DNA from: Chthonobacter rhizosphaerae
Lineage (GTDB): Bacteria; Pseudomonadota; Alphaproteobacteria; Rhizobiales; Pleomorphomonadaceae
Direction: 5' to 3'
DNA: 64,000 bases
NCBI RefSeq assembly: GCF_013839525.1
Contig: NZ_JACDIS010000014.1
Coordinates: forward strand, 21,111-85,110
Below the pieces are notes generated by a model. It was given only the letters and a program-made list of their open reading frames with translations, was not told the DNA's origin and made no database searches. A program made the translations under genes and the position numbers. Numbering within the stretch: the stretch's first letter is position 1; the number at the start of each line of letters is the position of its first letter. Positions 35,602 to 43,505 of this stretch are shown piece after piece.

Positions 35602-35621
35602 TTGATTGATCCATCAATCAA
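35602..35621. promoter_or_regulatory. BetI operator palindrome
   Basis: Half-sites TTGATTGAT (35602-35610) and ATCAATCAA (35613-35621) are exact reverse complements around CC. The half-site agrees with BetI operators of the TTGATTGA/TCAATCAA type. The site lies in the 371-bp region between divergent betI and choX and could control both. No other gene is supported in this region. Confidence 0.8.
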
Positions 35622-35860
35622 CAAAAACTTGCGCGTCCGTCCAGACGGTGTTTGGATGACCCTACGAAGAAACCCGAACGACGCTTGCGCGGACAGGGAC
35701 GGCCGGCGATGCGGCCGCCCGCGCCGGCGTCGGACCGGGACGAGGTTGGCCGCCACCGTCCGTCCACAAGGGCGGGTCGGCCGTCCGAATGGGGATCCGC
35801 AGCGGCTGCGTCTCTGCTAGGAGGGGCGGCACGCATAGTTTCGGGAACAGGGAGTCGTTC

Positions 35861-36802
35861 ATGTCCAAACGCACGTTCACAGCCGCCGCCCTGGCGCTAC
35901 TTGTCGGCGCGGCCCCCGCGCTCGCCGCCGACCCGGAAGCCTGCCACACCGTCCGCTTCTCCGACGTCGGCTGGACCGACATCACCGCCACCACCGCCGT
36001 CGCGTCCGTGGTGCTGGAGGCGATCGGCTACACGCCCGAGGTGAAGGTGCTGTCCGTGCCGGTCACCTACGCGTCCCTCGACAACAAGGACATCGACGTC
36101 TTCCTCGGCAACTGGCAGCCCTCCATGGAAGCCGACCGGGCCCCCTACGTGGCGAAGGGCACCGTCGAGGTGCTCGGCGCCAACCTGGAGGGCGCCAAGT
36201 ACACGCTCGCCGTGCCGAAATACGCCTTCGACGCCGGCCTCAAGACCTTCGACGACATCGCCAGGTTCAAGGACCAGCTGGACGGCAAGATCTACGGCAT
36301 CGAGCCCGGCAACGACGGCAACCGCCTCATCCTCGGCATGATCGAGGAGAAGAAGCACGGCCTCGACGGCTTCGAGCTCGTGGAAAGCTCCGAGCAGGGC
36401 ATGCTCGCCCAGGTGGCCCGCGCCGTGAAGGCGGAGGAGCCCATCGTCTTCCTCGGCTGGGCGCCCCACCCGATGAACTCCAACTTCGAGCTCGAATATC
36501 TGGCCGGCGGCGACGACACCTTCGGGCCGAACTTCGGCGGCGCCACCATCTACACGAACGTCCGCAAGGGCTTCGTCGCCGAATGCCCGAACGTCGGCAA
36601 GCTCGTGTCGCAACTGAAGTTCTCCCTGGAGATGGAGAACGAGATCATGGGGGCGATCCTCGACGAGGGCACCGAGCCGAACGCGGCCGCCAAGGCCTGG
36701 CTCGCCGAGAACCCGTCCGTCGTTGAGCCCTGGCTCGCCGGCGTCACCACCGTGGACGGCGGCGACGCCCTCGCGGCTGTGAAGACCGAACTCGGCGGCT
36801 GA
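35861..36802 (+). CDS. choX: choline ABC transporter substrate-binding protein
   Basis: The 313-residue periplasmic protein has a signal peptide ending ...APALAADPEAC. It is a ProX/ChoX-type type II binding protein with FSDVGWTDITATTAVASVVL, DNKDIDVFLGNWQPSMEAD and VFLGWAPHPMNSNFELEYL, which include the aromatic residues expected in the quaternary-amine cage. ATG 35861 follows CAGGGAG at about 8 nt. It leads choXWV. The spacer to choW is 220 bp and contains GC-rich 20-bp repeats that could reduce read-through, keeping binding protein in excess. Confidence 0.93.
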   Translation: MSKRTFTAAALALLVGAAPALAADPEACHTVRFSDVGWTDITATTAVASVVLEAIGYTPEVKVLSVPVTYASLDNKDIDVFLGNWQPSMEADRAPYVAKGTVEVLGANLEGAKYTLAVPKYAFDAGLKTFDDIARFKDQLDGKIYGIEPGNDGNRLILGMIEEKKHGLDGFELVESSEQGMLAQVARAVKAEEPIVFLGWAPHPMNSNFELEYLAGGDDTFGPNFGGATIYTNVRKGFVAECPNVGKLVSQLKFSLEMENEIMGAILDEGTEPNAAAKAWLAENPSVVEPWLAGVTTVDGGDALAAVKTELGG

Positions 36803-36815
36803 TCCGTCCTTCCGG

Positions 36816-36910
36816 GCGGCTGATCCGCCGCTCCGGCGGCGGTCCCGCCCGTCCGGCGGCCGACCCGCCGCTCAGGCGGCCGACCCGCCGCTCCGGCGGC
36901 CGACCCGCCC
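36816..36910. repeat. approximately 20-bp GC-rich tandem repeat between choX and choW
   Basis: About five imperfect units of GCCGACCCGCCGCTCCGGCG-like sequence, spaced 20 bp, occupy most of the gap. Each unit can fold by pairing CGCCGG or GCGG parts with its neighbour, so the RNA would form serial hairpins. No promoter or gene is evident. Confidence 0.65.
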
Positions 36911-37022
36911 GCCGCCGGGCCGGCATCCGCCAAGAGGATGCCCGGTCCCGGCCCGTCTGCCGGCCGCCGGACCGCGCCGCGCCCCGCCGTTTTTCGATCC
37001 TCCCCGGGAGAGCCGTCCGCCG

Positions 37023-38078
37023 ATGGAGTTTCTCACCGCCACCAAGATCCCCGTCGGGCCGTGGGCCAAGTCCATGGTCGACTGGCTCACCGACAACGCC
37101 GGCGGCCTGTTCGACGCCATCGCGGCCGCCCTGGAGGCCGTCATCGACGCGCTCCTCGCCGTCCTGCAGGTCGGCGGCCCGCTGATCGCGCTTTCGCTCG
37201 TCGTCGCCACCGCGGCCCTTCTCGCCGCCGGCCTCGGTGGCCGGCTCGCGGGCCGGCTCTGGCTCGCCGCCGTCGGCCTCCTCGTCGTCCAGCTCGTCGC
37301 CGCGCTGGTCCCCGGCGGCGAGGCGCTCGCCGCCTGGCCGGCGGGATGGGGCCGCGCCGCCGGCTCGGTCACGCCCTTCCTGGTGATCGCCTTCGCCGGC
37401 GCGCTCGCCTGGGCGCTCCACCGCTCGGTCGGCCTCGCGGCTTTCACGGTGGCGTCGCTCCTCTTCATCGGCAACCAGGGCTACTGGAAGGAGACGACCG
37501 AGACCCTCGCGCTCGTCCTCGCCTCCGCCTTCGTGTGCATGGCCATCGGGGTGCCCATCGGCATCGCGTCGGCGCGCCGTCGCTGGCTCGCCACGGCGCT
37601 CCGCCCGGTGCTGGACCTGATGCAGACCATCCCGACCTTCGTGTACCTGATCCCGGCGCTCATCCTGTTCGGCCTCGGCATGGTACCGGGCCTGATCGCG
37701 ACGGTCATCTTCGCCCTGCCGGCTCCCATCCGGCTCACCCAGCTCGGCGTCGCCTCCACGCCGACCGCCCTCGTGGAGGCGGCCGACAGCTTCGGCGCCA
37801 CCCCCTGGCAGCGGCTCGTCAAGGTGGAGATCCCCTACGCCCTGCCGCAGATCCTCGCCGGTCTCACCCAGACCATCATGCTCTCCCTCTCCATGGTGGT
37901 GATCGCCGCCCTCGTGGGCGCCGACGGCCTCGGCGTACCGGTGCTTCGGGCGCTCAACTCCGTCAACATCGCCATGGGCTTCACCGCCGGGCTCGCCATC
38001 GTGCTGATCGCCATCGTCCTCGACCGGCTCTGCCGCGCCGACCACTCGTCCTCCGGCGCCAAGGGGGCGGGCCGATGA
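37023..38078 (+). CDS. choW: choline ABC transporter permease
   Basis: The 351-residue ProW-type permease begins with a 50-residue amphipathic lead (MEFLTATKIPVGPWAKSMVD) and then has about seven helices. The cytoplasmic EAA loop is VEAADSFGATPWQRLVKVEIPYALP shortened here to its key part EAADSFGATPWQRL. QTIPTFVYLIPALILFGLG is the characteristic ProW helix. Its stop overlaps the choV start by 4 nt (ATGA), indicating translational coupling. The membrane part of an importer for choline or a related quaternary amine. Confidence 0.93.
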   Translation: MEFLTATKIPVGPWAKSMVDWLTDNAGGLFDAIAAALEAVIDALLAVLQVGGPLIALSLVVATAALLAAGLGGRLAGRLWLAAVGLLVVQLVAALVPGGEALAAWPAGWGRAAGSVTPFLVIAFAGALAWALHRSVGLAAFTVASLLFIGNQGYWKETTETLALVLASAFVCMAIGVPIGIASARRRWLATALRPVLDLMQTIPTFVYLIPALILFGLGMVPGLIATVIFALPAPIRLTQLGVASTPTALVEAADSFGATPWQRLVKVEIPYALPQILAGLTQTIMLSLSMVVIAALVGADGLGVPVLRALNSVNIAMGFTAGLAIVLIAIVLDRLCRADHSSSGAKGAGR

Positions 38079-39145
38079 CCACCGCCGTCTCCTTCAAGGC
38101 CGTCGACATCGTCTTCGGGGCCGAGCCCGCCAAGGCCTTCCCGCTGATCGACGCCGGCCGCCCGGTAGCCGACATCAACCGGGAGACCGGCCAGATCGTC
38201 GGCGTCATGAATGCCACGTTCGACGTGGCCGAAGGCGAGATCGTGGTGCTCATGGGCCTGTCCGGCTCCGGCAAGTCCACGCTCATCCGCGCCGTCAACG
38301 GCCTCAATACCGTCAGCCGGGGCAGCGTCCGCGTCGCCGACGGCGAAGGCCACGTGGACGTCTCCACCTGCGACGCCGCCACCCTCCGCCGGGTCCGGCG
38401 CAGCCGGGTCGCCATGGTGTTCCAGCAGTTCGGCCTGTTGCCCTGGCGCACGGTGGCCGAGAACGTGGCCCTCGGCCTGGAGCTCGCCGGCGTCGACAAG
38501 GCGATCGCCGACAAGCGCGTCAAGGCGCAGCTCGACCTCGTCCACCTCACCAGCTGGGCCGACAAGCAGGTGCGCGAGCTCTCCGGCGGCATGCAGCAGC
38601 GCGTCGGCCTCGCCCGCGCCTTCGCCACCGAGGCGCCCATCCTCCTCATGGACGAGCCCTTCTCGGCGCTCGACCCGCTGATCCGCGACAAGCTCCAGGA
38701 CGAGCTCCTCGACTTCCAGCGCTCCTTGAAGCGCACCATCCTGTTCGTCAGCCACGACCTCGACGAGGCCATGAAGCTCGGCAACCGCATCGTCATCATG
38801 GCGGGCGGCCGGGTCATCCAGGTAGGCACGCCCCAGGAGATCATGCTGAAGCCCGCCACGCCCTACGTGGCCGAGTTCGTCGCCCACATGAATCCCTTGA
38901 GCGTCCTGCGCGCCGCCGACGTCATGCGCCCGGCCACCGGCCTCACCGCCCCGCCCGACACCCCGCGCCTGCCCGAAGGCCCCGCCGTCGCCGGCCGCCC
39001 CGCCATCGCCCCCGCTACCCTCCCCATCAAGGCCATCATGGCCGCCCGCCTCGCCACCGGCCGCGAACTTCTGGTCGAGGACGCCGGCGCCATCGTGGGC
39101 ACGATCGACGAGGAGGACATCCTGAGGGGGATCTTGAGGAAGTAG
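38075..39145 (+). CDS. choV: choline ABC transporter ATP-binding protein
   Basis: A 356-residue ATPase with Walker A MGLSGSGKSTLIRAVNGL, Q-loop FQQFGLLPWRTV, signature VRELSGGMQQRVGLARAF, Walker B ILLMDEPFSALD and H-loop FVSHDLDEAMKLG. An extended N-terminus (INRETGQIVGVMNATFDVAEGE) and a C-terminal regulatory tail with a single CBS-like half (residues 310-356) match the ProV/ChoV type. ATG 38075 overlaps choW. The next gene, betB, is separated by a 569-bp repeat cluster. Confidence 0.94.
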   Translation: MTTAVSFKAVDIVFGAEPAKAFPLIDAGRPVADINRETGQIVGVMNATFDVAEGEIVVLMGLSGSGKSTLIRAVNGLNTVSRGSVRVADGEGHVDVSTCDAATLRRVRRSRVAMVFQQFGLLPWRTVAENVALGLELAGVDKAIADKRVKAQLDLVHLTSWADKQVRELSGGMQQRVGLARAFATEAPILLMDEPFSALDPLIRDKLQDELLDFQRSLKRTILFVSHDLDEAMKLGNRIVIMAGGRVIQVGTPQEIMLKPATPYVAEFVAHMNPLSVLRAADVMRPATGLTAPPDTPRLPEGPAVAGRPAIAPATLPIKAIMAARLATGRELLVEDAGAIVGTIDEEDILRGILRK

Positions 39146-39235
39146 GGGGTGCGTGGTCCCCCGCAGGTGCCGGGGAGGGTGTCCGGTCATGGCGCCGGTG
39201 GTCGATGAATAGGAAATTCCATCGTCCCGCCCGTA

Positions 39236-39665
39236 ACTCCCCCCTCTCCCCAACCCTCCCCCTCCAGGGGGGAGGGGCCCCGATGGAGGATCCGGCTCCC
39301 CCTCTCCCCACCCGCGACAGAACCCTCCCCCTCGAGGGGGAGGGCAGGGCGGAGGGGACCCGCCACCGCCCACCACCCCCTCTCCCCTTGTGGGAGAGGG
39401 CCGGGGAGAGGGGAGAACCTCCCCCCTAACCCCGCTTGCACCCCTCCCCCCTCGAGGGGGAGGGCAGGGTGGGGGGGAGACCCGCCATCGCCCACCACCC
39501 CCTCTCCCCTTGTGGGAGAGGGCCGGGGAGAGGGGAGAACCACCCACCTAACCCCGCTCGCACCCCTCCCCCCTCGAGGAGGAGGGCCGGGGAGAGGGGA
39601 GAACCACCCCCCTCAAAAGGCCCGCACCCTCCCCCTCAAGGAGGAGGGCAGGGTGGGGGAAGCCC
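39236..39665. repeat. cluster of palindromic GC-rich repeats between choV and betB, with a ~122-bp tandem duplication
   Basis: Seven elements alternate two palindromic types: CCCTCCCCCTC/GAGGGGGAGGG and CCCTCTCCCCTTGTGGGAGAGGG followed by CCGGGGAGAGGGGAGAACC (in parts). The block beginning GACCCGCCA at 39357 recurs at 39479 with few differences, a tandem duplication with a period of about 122 bp. No gene is supported in the 569-base gap. Confidence 0.75.
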
Positions 39666-39714
39666 CTCCCACACCCGCAACTCACACACCGACACCCACG
39701 AAGGACCCGCCCCC

Positions 39715-41178
39715 ATGCGCGCCCAGCCCCCCGCCTCCCACTTCATCGACGGCGCCTACGTGGACGACCCTGCCGGCGTCGAGATCGTCTCCCGCTACCC
39801 GGCCACCGACGAGGTCATCGCCCGCCTGACCGCCGCCACCGCCGCCACCGTCGACGCCGCCGTGGCGGCCGCCACGCGCGCCCAGGTCGAATGGGCCGCG
39901 CTGCCGGGCCGCGAGCGCGGGCGCATCCTCCGCCGCGCCGCCGACATCCTGCGCGAGCGCAACCGCGACCTGTCGGTCCTTGAAACCCTCGACACCGGCA
40001 AGGCCCTGCAGGAGACGCTGGTGGCCGACGCCGCGTCCGGCGCCGACTGCCTGGAGTATTTCGGCGGTCTCGCCGCATCGGTCGAAGGCTCCACCGTCGA
40101 TCTCGGCTCCGCCTTCGTCTACACCCGCCGCGAACCGCTCGGCGTGGTGGCCGCCATCGGGGCCTGGAACTACCCGATCCAGATCGCGTGCTGGAAGGCC
40201 GCCCCGGCGCTCGCCGCCGGCAACGCCGTCATCTTCAAGCCGGCCGAGACCACGCCGCTGTCCGCCCTGAAGCTCGCCGAAATCCTGAAGGAGGCCGGCC
40301 TTCCCGACGGCGTCTACAACGTGGTCCAGGGCCATGGCGACACCGGCCGCATGCTGGTGCGGCACCCGGGCATCGCGAAGGTGTCGCTCACCGGCGAGAG
40401 CGGCACCGGCCGCAAGGTGATGGCCGACGCCGCCGAGACGTTGAAGCACGTCACCCTGGAACTCGGCGGCAAGTCGCCGCTGATCGTCTTCGACGACGCC
40501 CACGTGGAGAACGCCGTCTCCGCCGCCATGCTGGCCAACTTCTATTCCACCGGCCAGATCTGCTCCAACGGCACCCGCGTCTTTGTTCAGAAGGGCCTGA
40601 AGGACCGCTTCCTCGACCGGCTCGTCGCCCGCACCAAGGCGATCCGGCTCGGCGACCCGCTCGACGAGGACACCCATCTCGGTCCGCTCGTCAGCCACGA
40701 GCACCGCAAGAAGGTCCTCTCCTACCTGGAGATCGGCAAGGCCGAGGGCGCCCGCCTCCTGGTCGGCGGCGGCGTGCCGAAGCTCCAGGGTTTCGAGGGC
40801 GGCGCCTGGGTGGAGCCCACCGTGTTCGCCGACGTGACCGACGACATGCGCATCGCCCGGGAGGAGATCTTCGGCCCGGTCATGGCCGTGCTCGACTTCG
40901 AGACGGAGGAGGAGGTGGTCGCCCGCGCCAACGACACCCCCTTCGGCCTCGCCGCCGGCGTCTTCACCGCCGACATCACCCGCGCCCACCGGGTGATCGG
41001 CAGGATCAAGGCTGGCACCACCTGGATCAACGCCTACAACCTCACCCCCGTGGAGATGCCCTTCGGCGGCATGAAGCAATCCGGCCTCGGCCGCGAGAAC
41101 GGCCGCGCCGCCCTCGACGCCTACACCCAGGTGAAGAGCGTCTACGTGGCGATGGGGGACGTTGAGGCGCCGTACTGA
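39715..41178 (+). CDS. betB: betaine aldehyde dehydrogenase
   Basis: The 487-residue NAD(P)-dependent aldehyde dehydrogenase converts betaine aldehyde to glycine betaine. Motifs are [19 protein letters not shown], the cofactor loop [12 protein letters not shown], the general base Glu in LELGGKSP, the nucleophile Cys in [12 protein letters not shown] and [16 protein letters not shown] 39715 ([18 protein letters not shown]) matches normal N-termini; longer frames run back into repeats. It probably belongs functionally to choXWV although a repeat cluster separates them. A strong stem with a T-tract (41272-41348) follows. Confidence 0.94.
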   Translation: MRAQPPASHFIDGAYVDDPAGVEIVSRYPATDEVIARLTAATAATVDAAVAAATRAQVEWAALPGRERGRILRRAADILRERNRDLSVLETLDTGKALQETLVADAASGADCLEYFGGLAASVEGSTVDLGSAFVYTRREPLGVVAAIGAWNYPIQIACWKAAPALAAGNAVIFKPAETTPLSALKLAEILKEAGLPDGVYNVVQGHGDTGRMLVRHPGIAKVSLTGESGTGRKVMADAAETLKHVTLELGGKSPLIVFDDAHVENAVSAAMLANFYSTGQICSNGTRVFVQKGLKDRFLDRLVARTKAIRLGDPLDEDTHLGPLVSHEHRKKVLSYLEIGKAEGARLLVGGGVPKLQGFEGGAWVEPTVFADVTDDMRIAREEIFGPVMAVLDFETEEEVVARANDTPFGLAAGVFTADITRAHRVIGRIKAGTTWINAYNLTPVEMPFGGMKQSGLGRENGRAALDAYTQVKSVYVAMGDVEAPY

Positions 41179-41269
41179 GGGAGCTATCGCTTGTTCGGAC
41201 AGGCGGCCAAAATGCACGATGAGCAAGGGGCGTCTTGAAAAATTCCGAGGTATCGAGTAAGCGTATCAC

Positions 41270-41348
41270 TCAGAGACCCTTTCTCGGCGAACGTGCCCCT
41301 GGGCACCTCCTTTACGGATAGCCGATGCTGCGGGTCTCTTTTTCTTTT
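41270..41348 (+). ncRNA. candidate structured small RNA or elaborate terminator downstream of betB
   Basis: AGAGACCC (41272-41279) pairs exactly with GGGTCTCT (41332-41339), which runs into TTTTTCTTTT. Inside, TCGGC (41284-41288) pairs with GCCGA (41321-41325) and GTGCC (41293-41297) with GGCAC (41302-41306). Next to the inner hairpin is CACCTCCTTT (41304-41313), identical to the anti-Shine-Dalgarno end of 16S rRNA and mostly unpaired in this fold. A weak promoter may be TTGAAA (41235-41240) with TAAGCG 17 nt on. It may simply terminate betB, but the nested helices and CCUCC motif resemble trans-acting small RNAs. Confidence 0.4.
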
Positions 41349-41359
41349 GCCGGTGTCTG

Positions 41360-42013
41360 TCAGTAGTGAAGGACCGTCTCCTGGTCCCAGACGTCCACCT
41401 CGCTGGCAATCCTATCGGCGATCAGAGCGTGGGACCGGGTGTCTCCCAGAGCCCATCTCCGCTGGATGGCCCAGGCGCAATAGTCGGCGGCCCAAAGCAT
41501 CGGCTCGGATGCCGACGTCATGAACGCGACTTCCCAACGGTCTCGCGGAACACTGCTCTGAAGCGCATTGTTCAGCGCGTTCTTGAAGGCCGCCTTGGTG
41601 GTTCGGGTCTCCAGAGCAGCCGCCGTGACGAGGATCTTGTCGCCGGAAGCGACGATTGCCGGGGCAATCCGCGCCAGGTGGAGTTCCCACGCCACTCGAT
41701 AGAAGCTCGGTTCGTCGGGCCGGATCGACGCGGGGGCCTTCGCCTTTTCCAGAATGGTCGCATCGACTTGAAACGGATGGCGCTCGAAGATCGCGAAGAC
41801 GGCATTCCGAACGGCTTGCCTGTCACTGGTTGCGTGAAACTTTTCCGCGTCAGATCCCTCCAGGGCGTACCTGCGGCGGAGTGCCAGGAGATCGCTGGCC
41901 ATTGCGCAGGTGTCGCAGGTCAGCGTGGCCAAGATGAAGTACCGGCTGGCGTTTGCTGTCCGTTTGAAGGTGAAGTCACCGGCTTCGTCCGCGAACATGA
42001 ACCGCTCCGTCAT
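41360..42013 (-). CDS. DUF3800-domain protein
   Basis: The 217-residue protein starts MTERFMFADEAGDFTFKRTA; the acidic FADEAGDF motif near the N-terminus and DKILVTAAALETRTTKAAF-like middle part followed by ...LWAADYCAWAIQRRW fit the DUF3800 family, thought to have an RNase H-like fold. Function is unknown; relatives are frequent in accessory and phage-related DNA. Base composition is lower in GC than both neighbours, which suggests transfer. ATG 42013 is 113 bp from the divergent MarR gene. No partner genes of a defence module are adjacent. Confidence 0.75.
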   Translation of the reverse strand: MTERFMFADEAGDFTFKRTANASRYFILATLTCDTCAMASDLLALRRRYALEGSDAEKFHATSDRQAVRNAVFAIFERHPFQVDATILEKAKAPASIRPDEPSFYRVAWELHLARIAPAIVASGDKILVTAAALETRTTKAAFKNALNNALQSSVPRDRWEVAFMTSASEPMLWAADYCAWAIQRRWALGDTRSHALIADRIASEVDVWDQETVLHY

Positions 42014-42126
42014 CGCCCTTCTCCACCGCAAGGGAATAGCTTCGACGAGAATCGACAAAACTGGCAATCCTCCTCCACCCCGACAAATCGCTTCCGAAAC
42101 GACCGGCTCCCCTCTACTGTCCGGCC

Positions 42127-42477
42127 ATGCCGGTCGACATCCGTTCCTCCCAGGCACTCCGCCTCTGGCACGACGTCTCCCTCGCGGTGGTGCGGGAGCA
42201 CGACGCCGATCTGTCACCGCGGCAGATCACCGTGCTTCTCACCGTCTACCTGGAGCCGCCGCCCCACACCGTCCGGGGCCTCGCCGAGAAGCTGGGCGTC
42301 ACCAAGCCGGCGATCACGCGGGCGCTCGACACCATGGGCGAGATGCGGCTTCTCTCCCGCCGTCGCGACGAGAAGGACAAGCGCAACGTCATCGTCCAGC
42401 GCACCGTCGAAGGCGCCCTCTATCTGGAAAAGCTGGCAGACCTGATCGTCGCCAAAGCCAAGGACCTGCCCCGATGA
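42127..42477 (+). CDS. MarR-family transcriptional regulator
   Basis: A 116-residue winged-helix regulator. The DNA-binding part is TVRGLAEKLGVTKPAITRAL followed by the wing RRDEKDKRNVIVQRT; the dimer helices are short. Its last codon overlaps the next gene's ATG (ATGA), so it is translated with the NlpC/P60 gene. The ligand and targets are unknown, and control of its own operon is likely by analogy. Confidence 0.85.
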   Translation: MPVDIRSSQALRLWHDVSLAVVREHDADLSPRQITVLLTVYLEPPPHTVRGLAEKLGVTKPAITRALDTMGEMRLLSRRRDEKDKRNVIVQRTVEGALYLEKLADLIVAKAKDLPR

Positions 42478-43406
42478 CCGGCTTCGACCGCCGCCTCACC
42501 CCCGCGAGGCCCGACCTCGCCGCCGCCCATCTGGAAGGGGCCGTGACGGCGACGCGCTTCGTCGAAGGCGTTCGCCGGCGCGTGGTCGCGCCCATCGCAG
42601 ACGTCCGGGCGGAGCCACGCCAGGACTGCCCGCTCGATACCCAGGCGATCCGGGGCGAGACCGTCACCGTCTACGAGGAGACCCCGGAGGGCTGGGCCTG
42701 GGGACAGCTGGACCGGGACGGCTACGTGGGCTGGCTCCCCGCCGACGCCCTCGGGCCGCACGCGCCGGAGCCGACCCACCGGGTCGTCGTCCTGCGCACC
42801 CTCGTCTTCCCCGGTCCGGACCTGAAGCTGCCGGTGGTCTGTCAGATCACGGAAGGCGCATGGGTTGCCGTCGTCGGCACGGAGGAGCGGCGCGGAACGG
42901 TCTACGCTCGCCTCTTCGATGGGGGATACGGGATCCTGAAGCACCTCGCGCCGGCCGGGACCATCATGTCGCCCGACATGGCCGCCTCCGTGGCCCCACA
43001 TGGGGGCGGAATTCCCGACGACAAACGCACACGCGAGGCCTATGTGGCGGCCGCCGAGCGCTACGTCGGATCGCCCTACGTGTGGGGCGGGCGGACGAGC
43101 CTCGGCCTCGACTGCTCCGGCCTCGTCCAGACCGCCCTCGCGGCGGTCGGGATATCCGCGCCCCGCGACACCGACATGCAGGAGCGCGCGCTCGGCGAGC
43201 CTGTCCCCTTCGACGGGGACGTTTCGGCGCTCGAACGGGGGGATCTCGTGTTCTGGAAGGGGCACGTGGGCATCGTCGCCGGCCCCGACCGGCTCCTCCA
43301 CGCCAACGGCTTCCACATGATGACCGTGGTCGAACCCCTCTCCACCGCCATCGCCCGCATCGCGGCGGCGGGCCTGCCGGTCACGAGCGTCAGGCGGCTG
43401 AATTGA
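42474..43406 (+). CDS. NlpC/P60-family cell wall endopeptidase with SH3-like domains
   Basis: The 310-residue protein has two bacterial SH3-like segments (about residues 30-85 and 95-155; GWAWGQLDRDGYVGWLPADA) and a C-terminal NlpC/P60 domain. The catalytic Cys is in LGLDCSGLVQ, the His in FWKGHVGIVAG and the third polar residue in HANGFHMM. Such enzymes cut gamma-D-glutamyl-diaminopimelate bonds or related peptides. No signal peptide is visible, which suggests recycling or intracellular peptide degradation. It is coupled to the MarR gene by a 4-nt overlap. Confidence 0.9.
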   Translation: MTGFDRRLTPARPDLAAAHLEGAVTATRFVEGVRRRVVAPIADVRAEPRQDCPLDTQAIRGETVTVYEETPEGWAWGQLDRDGYVGWLPADALGPHAPEPTHRVVVLRTLVFPGPDLKLPVVCQITEGAWVAVVGTEERRGTVYARLFDGGYGILKHLAPAGTIMSPDMAASVAPHGGGIPDDKRTREAYVAAAERYVGSPYVWGGRTSLGLDCSGLVQTALAAVGISAPRDTDMQERALGEPVPFDGDVSALERGDLVFWKGHVGIVAGPDRLLHANGFHMMTVVEPLSTAIARIAAAGLPVTSVRRLN

Positions 43407-43505
43407 GGCCGACGGCGATCCGCCACGGTCCGACCCCGCTCCGTGAACCGCACGGAGAGAGGATGAAAGCCAGAGATGGATCAAAGGGTTGGCGGAAGCC
43501 TCCGC

